Notes under the pieces: model-generated | Told to the model about the DNA's origin: nothing | Databases searched by the model: none | Seen by the model: only the letters and a program-made list of their open reading frames with translations | NCBI GenBank assembly: GCA_030760725.1 | Contig: JASWHV010000018.1 | Span: forward strand, 16,648,273 to 16,712,272 | DNA: 64,000 bases | Direction: 5' to 3' | From: Neostapfia colusana | Taxonomy: Eukaryota > Streptophyta > Magnoliopsida > Poales > Poaceae | Translations under genes and position numbers: made by a program | Part shown: positions 45,481 through 57,093 of the stretch, one piece after another | Layout of the letters: each line of letters starts with the position of its first letter | How positions within the stretch are numbered: position 1 is the first letter of the stretch

Positions 45481-47366
45481 CTACTCAACATAAGCCTCTA
45501 ACAACTCCGGATGATTGCGTTGCAAATACTCCTTGCTTTCCCATGTAGCTTCCTCGGACGTGTGATTTTCCCATAGCACTTTGAAAAATCGCAACGTCCG
45601 ATTTCTTGTTCGCGAGTCTTCTCATCAATTATCCGGGTTGGTCGCTCAACATAAGTGAGGTCCGGCTTCAAATCTGCTATGTCTCCCATGAGAACCTCCG
45701 TTGGAACTTTCAAACACTTCCGCAACTGAGATATGTGGAAGACGTTATGAACTCCGGCTAAGGCTGCCGGTAGTTCCAAACGGTATGCCACGGGTCCACA
45801 GCTTTCAATGATGACGAAGGGACCGATGAAACGCGGAGCTAATTTTCCTTTCACTCCGAATCGGTGAATGCCCTTCATAAGAGATACACGGGGGTATACG
45901 TGGTCCCCAACATGGAAATCTAGAGGACGACGTCTCTTATCCACATAGCTCTTTTGTCTGGACTGAGCGACTTTCAGATTTGCTTGAATAAGCCTTACCC
46001 GCTCTTCAGCTTCATTTATGAGATCAACCCCGTAAATCACTCTCTCGCCCGATTCACACCAGTTCAAGGGTGTGCGGCACTTCCGGCCGTAGAGAGCTTC
46101 ATACGGTGCCATTTTGATGCTCGCTTGATACCCATTGTTATAAGCGAATTCCGCCAACGGTAGATGGTCATCCCATCCTTTACCGTGGTGAATGGTACAT
46201 GCTCGAAGCATATCTTCGAGAACTTGATTCACCCTCTCCGTTTGCCCATCGGTTTGAGGGTGATATGCAGAGCTTCTAATGAATTTGGTTCCCAGTGAGG
46301 CATGCAGCTGCCCCCAGAAATGAGCAACGAACAACGCGCCTCGATCGGAGATGATCGTCCGGGGAACTCCATGTAGGCATAGTATTCTTGCAATATATAG
46401 CTCCACATACTTTTTGGCATGGTATCCCGTATGCACCGGGATGAAATGCTCTGACTTTGTTAACCGATCCACGATTACCCAAACCGAGTCATGCTTATTA
46501 TCCGTGAGAGGTAGTCCCACAATAAAGTCCATACTAATATCCTCCCACTTCCATGCCGGGACACTTACGGTTGTAGGGTTCCTGCCTTCTTCATGTTGTC
46601 GGCTTTAACTCGCCGACACGTATCACATTCTGATACGTATTTAGCAACGTCCCTCTTCATCCAGGTCCACCAAAATTTGGTCTTCAGTTCTTGGTACATC
46701 TTGTTGCTGCCCGGATGAATAGAAAATTTGGATAAGTGAGCCTCATCCAAAATTTTCTTCCGCAGCCTAATATCACGGGGTACGACTATCCGGTTCTTGA
46801 ACCATAGGGTGTCTTCATCATCTAACTGGAAACATTTCATCTCCCTGTTCTTCAATCTCCTTCTGATATGAGCCATGCTCTTGTTTTCTTTTGAGCTTCC
46901 ATGACCTCCTCTCTTATTGTGGGTACGAGAGCCAGGTTATGTAGAGCTCCATATGGAACCAAGTAGAGACTTGGTTCTTCCTCTTCTAGCGGCGTAATGG
47001 TCAGGTTATGAATATGAGACTTCCGGCTGAGTGCATCGGCAACCACATTTGCCTTGCCCGGATGATAATGAATTTCAATCTCATAGTCCTTGATCAGCTC
47101 CAACCATCACCGTTGCCGCATATTCAACTCTTTCTGAGTGAATATGTACTTCAAACTTTTGTGGTCGGTGTAGAGATGAACCAGATTTCCCAATAGGTAA
47201 TGTCTCCACATCTTCAAAGCTAATACCATGGCAGCAAGCTCGAGATCATGAGTTGGATAATGTTGCTCATGATTCCGTAATTGCCGTGATCCATATGCGA
47301 CCACACGTCCTTCTTGCATGAGTACACAACCCCAGCCCGATGCCAGACGCATCACAATAAACATCA
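45481..47366 (-). pseudogene. TK5 RNase H, integrase and chromodomain (several frameshifts)
   Basis: RNase H continues after a one-base shift near 47335 (VVAYGSRQLRNHEQHYP, LYTDHKSLKYIF, then a TGA at 47107-47109 in MRQR-WLELIKDYE, VVADALSRKS). Integrase zinc site: HLSKFSIHPGS and CDTC, in a frame starting at about 46876 after another shift. After a third shift near 46565 the core is open from 46532: SMDFIVGLP, TIISDRGALF and TERVNQVLEDM carry the D, D and E residues. The tail has KLAPRFIGPF and FHISQLRKC. A one-base loss near 45606 puts the chromodomain (TRNRTLRFFKVLWENHTSEE, ATWESKEYLQRNHPELLE) out of frame; its stop is at 45481-45483. Confidence 0.85.
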
Positions 47367-49102
47367 AATGGCTTGGTTGTATCCGGTTGAGCTAAAACCG
47401 GGGCTGTTGTGAGGTGTTTCACCAACGCTTGAAAAGCTTCCTCACATGGCTTGCTCCAATTATATTTAATGCCCTTCTTCAGTAGCTCCGTCATAGGTTT
47501 GGAGATTTTTGAGAAGCCCGGGATGAACCTCCGATAATATCCCGCCAAACCCAAGAAGCTACGAACTTCATGGACGGATGTTGGAGATTTCCACTTCAGC
47601 ACTTGTTCAATCTTGCTTGGATCAACAGCAATGCCTTCTGCTGAAATAATGTGCCCAAGAAATGGCACTTGGTTGATCCAGAATTCACATTTACTAAACT
47701 TTGCATAGAGCTTGTGATCTCTCAGTCGTTGGAGCACAATATGCAAATGTTTAGCGTGTTCCTCTTCAGATTTGGAATAGACCAAGATGTCGTCGATGAA
47801 TACCACGACGAACTGATCCAGCTCCGGCATGAACACCGAGTTCATAAGATACATAAAGTGAGCCGGAGCGTTGGTCAACCCAAATGACATGACAAGATAC
47901 TCATAGAGTCCGTATCTTGTCGAGAATGTTGTTTTTGGGGTATCTTCCGCTTGAATCTTAATTTGATGATAGCCCGGCCTTAAGTCCATCTTGGAGAAAA
48001 CTTTAGCACCCACTAGCTGATCGAAAATAATATCAATTCTTGGTAGTGGATACTTGTTCTTTATTGTCACAGCATTTAAAGGACGATAATCGACGCATAG
48101 CCTCAGCGTCTCATCCTTATTCTTCACAAATAAAGCCGAGCAACCCCATGGTGATGAACTTGGACAAATGAACCCCTTGTCCATTAGATCTTTGAGTTGC
48201 TCCTTCAGCTCAGCTAATTCATTCAGAGCCATTTTGTATGGTCTCCGAGAGATCGGCGTGGTTCCCGGTATCAACTCTATTTTGAATTCCACCTCGCGCT
48301 CAGGTGGTAAGACTGGAAGATCTTTGGGAAACACGTCCGGATATTCACGGAATACCGGAATGTCTTCTAACTTGCAAGCCTCGGCATTACATACTTCCGG
48401 GTCTTTAGAGACCGCTTTGCCGAGGTACAATGTTTGACACCCGTGAAGTGGAGAGTCCAAGTGAACACTCCTGTTCTCGATGTCCAGGACAGCCTTATGG
48501 AAGGTCAACCATGAGATTCCCAATATGGCATTGATTCCTTGGTCTTCGAGAATAATGAGGGTGGTAGGATACATTTTTCCACCCAAACAAAGTGGTGCTC
48601 GAGAAACGACTTCATTAGTTGATATGTCTCCACCTGGCGAATGAATAAGGTATGAACCTTTTGTGACAGTGGTGGAGATCTGATCCCGGATTACCGTTGC
48701 CCGGCTAATGAAGTTATGTGTTGCACCAGAGTCGAATAAAATGACAACCGGCTTGTCATTTAAAGTGAATCTGCCGGCAAGAACAGGTCCTCCCTTTGGC
48801 AGATCATCGACTGACACATAATTAACTGTCCCCACTTTGGACATAGCTTTTCTTTGCTGCCCAAGATCACTTTGTAGAACTGGACCCGCAGACCTAACGT
48901 TGCTGCTCGGTTCAGTTGCTTCATTGACGTTGAGTTCGTTGTCAACATGAAGTGGGACAGCACTTGGTTCAGCTGAGAAATCACCTTGTTCATCTTCAAC
49001 CACTTGAGGGCAATAATATTCTGGTGCACCTTGTTGATACTGAGGTGCATAAGAAATAAGTTGGTTCTGCGGTGGAGGTGAATAAGACCTCTGTGGAGTA
49101 TA
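47267..49102 (-). pseudogene. TK5 protease and reverse transcriptase
   Basis: This is one open frame shared with gag, downstream of the TAG at 49103-49105. It starts with a P/Q/Y-rich linker and an acidic linker without a zinc knuckle. The protease has VVILFDSGATHNFIS, YLIHSPGGDIS, LCLGGKMYPTTLIIL and AILGISWLTFH. RT has IELIPGTTPISRRPYKM, GFICPSSSPWGCSALFV, LCVDYRPLNAVTI, FSKMDLRPGYHQIKI and the active site FIDDILVY, then HIISAEGIAVDPSKI and RSFLGLAGYYRRFIP. RNase H begins with DVYCDASGIGLG, then one extra base breaks the frame near 47335. The enzymes look sound up to that point. Confidence 0.87.
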
Positions 49103-49105
49103 CTA

Positions 49106-49939
49106 ATCGTCATACTCCAAGAATGGCTGCACTCTTTGTGGAACCTCTCGACCGGAAGGTGAACGGATTACCCACCGATATTTCTGAGGTAGATGATTGC
49201 ATTCATCCTGCGATGAGTCCCTCTCCCTCTTATCTTTAAGGTAGAGGTTGGAATAATATTCCTGAGTGATACAACAGCTCACAAACTCATCAAAATTCTC
49301 TTGGCTAACATGAGCCAATTCACATCGCATCCTAGCAGTCAGCCCTCGGTAAAAGTGATAACCCTTCATGGCTGGTGACTTCACATAGTCAGGGACATAT
49401 TGAGCTAAGCGATTGAATTCCTTCGCATACTCAATAACACTCATGTCACCTTTCTTTAGGTTCCAGAATTCATCGTGGCTTGTTTGCATTATGCCCGCAG
49501 GGATGAAACGAGCACGAAATGCAGCCTGGAACTCCGCCCATGTGACACGATGCCCTGCTGGTTGGACAGCAAGGTACTCTGCCCACCGTGCTCCAGCAAA
49601 GCCGTGAAGCTGCTGAGCGGCAAATAGAGTCTTCGAGAATTCATCACATTGGATCAACCCAAACTTGGACTCAATGACACGTAACCAGTGATTTGCTTCA
49701 CAACGGTCAGCCGCCTCAGAGAATACCGGCGGTTGTGTCACCAAGAAATCCAGATACGTGCTCGGGGTGTGATGCTGAGCTTCTCTATTTATTCATCGCT
49801 GAACTAGAGTTTGGAGAGTTTCATTCATCCTTGCCATGATTTCCGCCAATCCGGTTAGCGATGGCTCTTGTGATGAAGTCGAGTCATTCCCACCTCGACT
49901 TGAACCTCCAACCTCCATTTGAGAGTGTGCGCGTACCAT
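49106..49939 (-). pseudogene. TK5 gag without a zinc knuckle
   Basis: ATG at 49937-49939 (MVRAHSQMEVGGSSRGG). A TGA at 49793-49795 is the first break, and the same frame continues (TYLDFLVTQPPVFSEAADR, NHWLRVIESKFGLIQ, FAAQQLHGFAGARWAEYLAV, FRARFIPAGIMQTSHDEFWN, LKKGDMSVIEYAKEFNRLAQ) to TAG at 49103-49105. The gag start, protease and RT all share one frame, so gag-pol was probably a single polyprotein. Unlike TK1, TK2 and TK6, no CX2CX4HX4C motif occurs between the gag core and the protease. Structural protein of the particle. Confidence 0.83.
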
Positions 49940-51474
49940 ACTGCACGAAACAAAATTTTGAGTCAATCAAAATTCCATCTCAGTAGTAAGTAAAGATAAG
50001 TAAAACATGAACATGTCATGAACTTTATGAAAGCATAACCACATTCATGTTTAAACAAATCTTAAGTACGCTAAACTAATCAGCTGGACTACCCTGACCA
50101 GTTCACACAAACTCCAAATTTTACTCAAGTTAACTACAGATTCTTGACTTGAGTTCAATACCAAAGTTGTAGTAAACTTCAGTATCTTTCCAACGGTGTA
50201 CCATGGGCTCCTTAAGGAGTTTTCTACAGGAAGTTATGGCCTAAAAACAGAAAGGTCCAGAGAGGTTTTGCTACTGTCCTGGTTCTGAACAGTTCGTCTT
50301 TTCAACTGGACTTTTCACCAACTTAACGTGTGATTTTGCTCTGGAGGTCTACAAAGAAATTGTAGAGCACTTGAAAATATTTCCAGAACTGTATCATACA
50401 CATTAATCGGTTAAATCTACTCAGAGTTATGCCCTGTTAAAGTCCAGCAAGAATTCCTGCCAGAAACAGAGCACTCTGTTTTTGAAAACTTTGACACGTA
50501 GTCATACCCTCATTTGAATCTTAGCTCAAAATAAGAGTTCAGTAAATAATACATGTTTCAAACTTCCATTTTTAGTTGAAAGTTAGTTCATGACTCATTT
50601 CTTCTTAGGGAAGAGGATTATATGTTTAGTACGGTGTCGACGCACCGTAAGAAGCATGTCGGTACTACGTTACCTCACCAAAAGGAAATCCTACCCAGAT
50701 TTTACCGGTATATACGTATTATCAGTGGCACTAAGACGGTCTCTCGTACACATGTACTACCCGGGATACGTACGTGGTTAATACCTGCAGAAGAACACTC
50801 AATAGTGGTGCACTCAAAGGTTGTTTCATTTCAGGCAGTTCCATATTTGAAAGTAAATACAAACGCCCGTATCATTGCCATACGGCCGTCCTTGAGTTAA
50901 GCCACGTCTCAAGGCACGTGATCATGTTTCAACACCACACGACGGGGAACCCGAGTATGTCATGAACGGGTCGTCACGGTTGGGAATGTTATCAACCCAA
51001 CGAATACCACCTACTGCCCTGCAGGGCATGCCGATGGCAACCGCTGCGTATGTCCTCCTGGGCTATTTCCAGACGAACACACTATCGCGTTACTGACCAC
51101 ACGATGGGGTCTCCACTTACTTGCCTAATGGACGCTAGGGATCAGCGTTTCATATGAACTCAGGAACATGAAAGAGTCCAAGAGTTTCATATTAACATCT
51201 CACACCAAGCTGTGAGATCTAACCCTGAACCACTTTTCTCGTCAGGGGAGCTAACCGAAATTGAACCGCTTTCGGTGGCGTGCCTTACCATGCTTACCTG
51301 AGCGTAGGTGCGCCGTTACATAATCAAAGTTCAGAATTATAACACATATGTTAGTACTGCCACTTTAAGTAACTATACTACTATAGTCCTTATGTGGGCC
51401 TAATACCGTTTCCTCACCGTATCCTAAGTTTTTGTCGTAATATGCTCCTTATTCCGTGCGCTATTACCAATGCG
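49940..51474 (-). other. TK5 untranslated leader
   Basis: No gene is supported. It is homologous to the TK6 leader (57045-58615, inverted) and to the TK3 leader. The conserved block is at about 50625-50740 (GGTGTCGACGCACCG, TCGGTACTACGT). Confidence 0.78.
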
Positions 51475-51486
51475 GCTCTGATACCA
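51475..51486 (-). promoter_or_regulatory. TK5 primer-binding site (tRNA-Met type)
   Basis: The plus strand reads GCTCTGATACCA, three bases from the LTR edge at 51490. On the element strand it is followed by CGCATTGGTAATAGC, which also follows the second PBS of TK6. Confidence 0.9.
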
Positions 51487-51489
51487 CGC

Positions 51490-52781
51490 TGACGGGGCCC
51501 GGTCCCGATCACGGGGCCGTGCCGCCTCGCCCGGGGATCGCATTGGGTGGTGCCGTGTTATGCGGCACCGAACAGCACACATATAAGGAATCCTGTATTA
51601 CATAAATCAAAAGCGTAAGCTTAAAAATGTTCTTTGTAAATAATTACATAAAATAGCTACAGTGGAAGTCTATAAACAGCTCACGTCGAATAACTATGAA
51701 GCACCCGAGAAGAGGTCCAGACCGTGGACTCCTCTCGCTAGCAACACGAAAACATAGCAGTGGCTAGGTTCTCCAAGCGTGACATGACTCGGAAGTTCCC
51801 GACTCTCACCGGACAACCTTCTTTATAGCGTCGAGGGTTACCTGCAAAACCACTTATATAGCAAGAGTGAGTACAAAGGCTCAGCAAGGCTTAACCGTCT
51901 CTCTCCTAAAGCATGCAACTTTACATGAGGGTAACTTAAGACCTAATCCTGTAATTTACGAAAAGACTCGCCTACGAGTTCATCCTTAACTTTCAGATTT
52001 TAGCCATAATAGTAGTGACCTTGCGCCCAGCAACATTGGAACTCCACAATCAAACAAGAAACGCTTCATTCCAATGTTACTTGTCCCAAGGTGAAAAATA
52101 AATTTAGTTTGCTCTATCTCTACTTCAAACAAGGTTCTCATGCAGTTTAACATAATCATAGCAGCAATTATATTTTTGCAAACTGTTCCCCCACAACTTG
52201 CTTACTACGTCACAGCACAGTGAGCAAGTGGTATTCATAACCGCGAAGGACGGTGATTCGAATCAAACACTACCCGGATAATTCGACACATACACCCGCC
52301 TCTGAAGACCCAACTCTGGTGTCCTTCATTACGTCGTATGTGGCAACCTTTCTAAGGACACTAGACTGTAGAAACGGTCGCGCCGTCTCAGGATCATAGG
52401 TCTAAAGAGACGATGTGGTATGCCTCTACAACCCAGTGAACCTGGTACATCGGTTTCCTGATTCCCATATATCAGTAAGCATCCGGTACACAACTCAAAA
52501 CCTGCTCAGCAGGGCTGCACACGCTTCGGTCCTTAACCGACACAGGCAGAGCTACTCGACCAAGACCTCGTCTTGTCGCTGCCTAACCCCACTGCCCGGT
52601 CTCATCTTTAGAAAGGTAAACTTTAGTTTGCTTCCTTCCCCAACCACACTTATGATATTCTGAACTATAACTCGCGAGTAGATTCCAACTACTCGTCTTC
52701 TACCGGATGTCCTAGCCTATTTAGCACGGCCTTATTCTACAGCGATGAAACAATTCTACACTGGACCTCAGGGTTCATTTT
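51490..52781 (-). repeat. TK5 5' LTR, first 1.29 kb
   Basis: It is collinear with 31993-33285 of the TK5 3' LTR up to GGGTTCATTTT, where the TK6 LTR starts. ATTTT (52777-52781) is the candidate target duplication of TK6. The missing 2.9 kb should follow TK6 outside the window. Confidence 0.87.
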
Positions 52782-55700
52782 TGTAAAGGTCCCAAAATTA
52801 TGAATACAAAGAAACACTTATTTGCAAAAGTTGGTTTCATATGTATGAAATTTGGGACTTGTTAAAACTTTTCCACATGTGATAACACACATGAGGGTTT
52901 TTCTTCACACAAGTCAAATGTTTATTTGAGAACTTGGAACCCTATAGGGGTCTAAAACAAGGATGGGAAGTTCCCATATGTGTGAGAAAACAAAAATCAG
53001 ATTTGGAACAATGTGTTCAAAATAAAATTCAAATGAGAGCAACACTAGGAATTTCCAAACTGTTGTGCTACAAATCTCATCTGCAACAGCCAAATTAAAA
53101 ATCAGGTTTCATATTTGAATTCCTTGGGTCCAAATTAGGGGGTGTGCAAAGTTTCATGATTTATGGAAATGATTTGCAACCCATTTTTCAAATGGGCTTT
53201 AATTGACAAAGAATTCAAATGCATATTTGAATTTGGATAAAACTTGCCCAATTATCCAAATGCCTCTCAGAATTAAACTTCCACAATTGAATTCCATCAA
53301 TATTCAAATTGAGGAGATATTTTAGAGGGGATAAGGAGGACTGACATGTGGGACCCACATGTCATTGGGAGCACTGAAATTGCAAAAGATCTTCAGTCCT
53401 CAGTCTTCATTTGCTCTCCTCCCACGCGAAGCAACGGCCGAGACCGATTTTCCTCCGCTCGACACCGAGCTCGGCCGCAGCCACCTCCTGCTGGGTTTCT
53501 TTGCGCTGGAGAGATGCTGGACGTCGGTAGCTACCGCCTCACGCCCTCTCCCGCCTCTTAACCGAAGCCACGGTGCTGTTCTTCTCTCCTTCGCACCGAA
53601 CGACAGAGACACAGCCGCCCGGCTTCGATCGCTCGGGAGCTCGGGCAATTCAAGTGAGCAGCACCTTGGAGCAGCAAAACAACCCCACCATCATCCCCAC
53701 GACTTCCTCGAGCCATCACCGAGCGGATTCACGCTCTCTGCACGGAGAACAGCGAGTTTCCGCGGCGGCCGTCACACAACAGCGGCGGTGTGCTCCCGTG
53801 GACAGCCTCCTCCAGAGCTTGTCACGACGAAGCGAGGCCACTTTTGGGCGCGCAGGAGCTCCATGCAGCTTCCACCCGAAGCACAAAGCCTGTCTTCGCC
53901 GCTGGTTGACGAATTTCAGAAATCTTCTCTGGTCGGTGAAAACTGACCCGCGGGTATGAATCCGTGAAATCCTCGAGTTATATTCGTTTTGAGCATTTCA
54001 AATTGCACACAGGGGATGTAGACTTGCTTAGCAACAACTTTCCTTTTGGAACCTAGCTAGAAACCCGCTCTGCACGGCGTGATTTCGATATTTCTAACGG
54101 CGGTTGTGGTAGAGACCGTCGGGTGCACGGTGAACCCTAAGTTAGAGCCCTCTCCGAGCCATTTCTTTTCCACGTCGATGATCCCTAGCGTCCACCGATG
54201 CTCTAGAGCTTGGAAACCGAAGCCTAGAAGGCTTGGGGCGTCGGGGCGACGTCGCCGGACTTTGTCCGAACCGTTGCGCCGTCGCGGGCTAGTTTGGGGC
54301 CCTGCCAGCTCGAGCAAACCCCATCAGCATGTTCCTCGCGGGGAATTATGGGCTGGCGGCGAGTTTCAGCGGCAGGGGTGCTCGGACGACCGATTCCGGA
54401 GCTTCTCCGGCGAGCCCGGCGGCGGAATCGCGCGGGAGCGAGAGGTGGAAGACGACCCCCCGGGCCCGCGTGCCAGTGACTCGGGATAGAAGAGCTAGAT
54501 CCTCTGTAGTGCCGGATTGGCTGTGACAGCGCGGGAAACAACCCTGTGACCCCGTGCGGCACGCTCCTGGCAGCAGACACGTGTCCCTAGTCCCACAGTC
54601 AGGTTTAAACTTTTTCTCGGATTTATTCAAATTCCTGATTTTTCCCCAAACTTTAGAAGAGCATAACTTTTGCTAGGAACCTCCAAAATTAGTGATTCAA
54701 ATTGGTTCGATTCAGATTGACAAACTCTATCCAATTATGTAACCCAATTTGTATTAAAGTCTTTATTTAATTCTAGAAAATTCTTTAAAATTTTCAGTAA
54801 AAGAATTTTAGAGGGAGTTTGGTTTATCTAAAAATCCTCAAATTTTGCCAGAATATTCTTTAGGGTGTTATTAGACTCCTGTAAAAGTTTCAGCTCATTT
54901 GGAGTTCAATTGATCCGGGTAATTCAGATTGTAAGTTCCTGTATTCAAATGAATACAGAAACATTTTCAGAGAATTTCCAAAACTTGTAAATTCAGTTCT
55001 GGGCAATTCTTAGCTCCAAAAAAATCCTAGGAAAATTCATGCAAACTCTATAAACTATAATTGAAATTGTGGTTCACTGAGTTTGACATGAACATGGATG
55101 TTACCTCGGAATTAATTCATCTTTGACTAAACACTTAGAGAATTATTCTGAATAAACCATTCCATGAAAAGTGCTAAATTTTGGTCCAGAGGACTTTCTT
55201 GTGACAAGGAACTCACATGAAAATTCTCAGCTCCATTAGAGCTCTGGATCACCACAGTCATGTGTAATCTCTTAAGGTGATCAACACTTAAGTGGAAAAG
55301 CACTTAACATTTGGTCTTAGTGTTTAAGCCCAACCCAAACCACTAGCACCAGGGCCATTTTAAATTCTTAAACAAAGTTCCAGTTTTAAAATTGTCATTA
55401 GATCTTATGAGCAAAAGCTTTTCAATTAAATACATATGCATGATCATATCGTGTAGCATATACGTGAAGAAGGTGAGAAGGACTTGAATTGAAGGTCAAG
55501 GAAGGAGGAAAACAAGTGATCAAGCTCCAAGTGATCGTCACTAACTGATTGTAACCTTAGTCACCTGCAAAACAGGCAAGCCCCGGTTTGCATTTGAACA
55601 GTTTTATAAAGCATTTCCATTTTTAGAGATCATAGCTTTGCATCATTGATTGCATTAAGTCTAGATGATATTGAAAACCCCACTTGCATGACCAGAAATA

Positions 55701-57029
55701 CCTATGAGAGAAAGGGTAGAATAGCACCTCCTCCAGTGGATTTGGCTACGCTAATGTTAGTAGGAAAGGTTCAGTAGAAGTTGAGTAGTTGGAATCTACT
55801 CACGAGTTTAGGGCTGGTTTACTCGGAACGGGTCCGAATTAGAAAAGATGAGGAAATAAGAAATGGAGACCGGGCAGGGAGGTTTAGATGCAGCAGGTTG
55901 CAGGTCGTGCGTGCATAGCCCTGCCTGTGTCGGTTAAGGCCCGTCTGTGCTTGGCCCTGTTGGACAAGTTTGAGTTGTGTACCGGGCGCATACTGGCTAT
56001 ATGGGACCCAGGAAACCGATGTACCTTGGGAGATCCATAGTAGAACTTTTCCAACTGCCTTAGGCTTTCGGCGTCAGGGTAGCAGGAGGTACCTCGCTTA
56101 AGAACATACCACAGCGGGTATGTACCTTGAGGGAGCTTGCGTACTCGGGGCAGTTGGACTGCGTCCAATGTGGAAGATCTTGGGAAAGGTGGCCGCGTAC
56201 AACGTCAGTCGAGGTTGTTGCCGGCAACTCGGAGTACGGGTGTACGTGTCGTGTAGTCCGGGCGTGTACTGATTCGAATCATCGCCGCTCGCGGTTATAT
56301 GAGCATACTTGCCCACTGCGTCTTGACGTAGTAAGAACTGAACTGGTTATTCTTTTGAACTTGATAAGGCTGTGCTATAACTTGTATTGCAACCATGATT
56401 GAATTAGAGATAGGCTCATTAAACTTTACTTTCACTTTGTGCAAGGAGCATCGCAACAAAGCGTTTCTTGTTTGATTGTGGAGTTGCGATGCTTTTCGGC
56501 TCAAGGTCTGCACAATGAGGCTTAAAATCTGAAAGCTAAGGATCAACTTTAGGCGAGTCCTTTATGCAAATCTAGCCAACCCAATTGCAACCGTCGTGCA
56601 TGTAGAGTTTCTTGCTTAGGAGAGACGGGTCAGACTTGCTGAGCCTATGTGCTCACGCTTGCTATATAAGTGGTTTTGCAGGTTAACATAGATGCTGAAA
56701 AGAAGGTTGTCCGGTGAGACTCAGAGACTTCCGAGTCATTTAACCCAGGGAGAACCCAGCCGCTGCTGTTGTCTTCGTGTTGCTAGCGAGAGGAGTCTGC
56801 GGGCTGGACTTCATCTCGAGTGCTTTTAGTTATTCGATGTGAGTTGATATAGACTTCCGCTGTAGTTACTTGATGTAAAGTATTTACAAAGAAAAACTTG
56901 TAAGCTTCCGCTATTGTTTTATGTAATACATTGTTCCTCATATGTGTGCTGTTGGGTGCCGCACAACACGGCACCGCCCAATGCGATTCCCGGGCGAGTG
57001 GCCTGTCTCGGTTGGACGGGGCCGCGTCA
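52782..57029 (+). repeat. TK6 5' LTR (4248 bp)
   Basis: It starts TGTAAAGGTCCCAAAATTATG and ends GGGGCCGCGTCA. It is the reverse-complement counterpart of the TK3, TK4 and TK5 LTRs. The GC-rich core (about 53340-54600) begins at the near-palindrome TGACATGTGGG-A-CCCACATGTCA (53341-53363). The frames inside the core (for example 53359-53946) lack recognisable domains. Confidence 0.9.
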
Positions 57030-57032
57030 CCG

Positions 57033-57044
57033 TGGTATCAGAGC
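57033..57044 (+). promoter_or_regulatory. TK6 primer-binding site, LTR-proximal copy
   Basis: TGGTATCAGAGC lies three bases after the LTR end. Its downstream neighbour (TGAGCCCTGTCTCAGTC) is not seen after the PBS of TK5. Confidence 0.82.
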
Positions 57045-57081
57045 TGAGCCCTGTCTCAGTCGGTACCGCGCCCGTCTCAGT

Positions 57082-57093
57082 TGGTATCAGAGC
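57082..57093 (+). promoter_or_regulatory. TK6 second primer-binding-site copy
   Basis: A second TGGTATCAGAGC begins exactly 49 bases after the first. It is followed by AGCATTGGTAATAGC, as in TK5, so by homology this is the ancestral site and the 49 bases before it are an addition. Confidence 0.8.

Larger units (their letters stand above)
31993..52781 (-). mobile_element. TK5: Tekay/Del-type chromovirus, hosting TAT1 and cut by TK6
   Basis: It has a 3' LTR (31993-45415 once TAT1 is removed, about 4.16 kb), a PPT, pol with a chromodomain, protease, gag, leader, PBS and the first 1.29 kb of the 5' LTR. The start TGAAGGGGCCCGGTC mirrors TGACGGGGCCCGGTC at 51490. It inserted into the TK4 LTR. The bases before 31993 (ACGCA) are the candidate left target duplication; the right copy is off-window. 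The remainder of the 5' LTR should resume right of TK6. Confidence 0.88.

Noticed and set aside
53359..53946. 195-residue frame in the TK6 LTR core
   Set aside because: Long frames are expected in a GC-rich core, several overlap here in different registers, and none has a recognisable domain.
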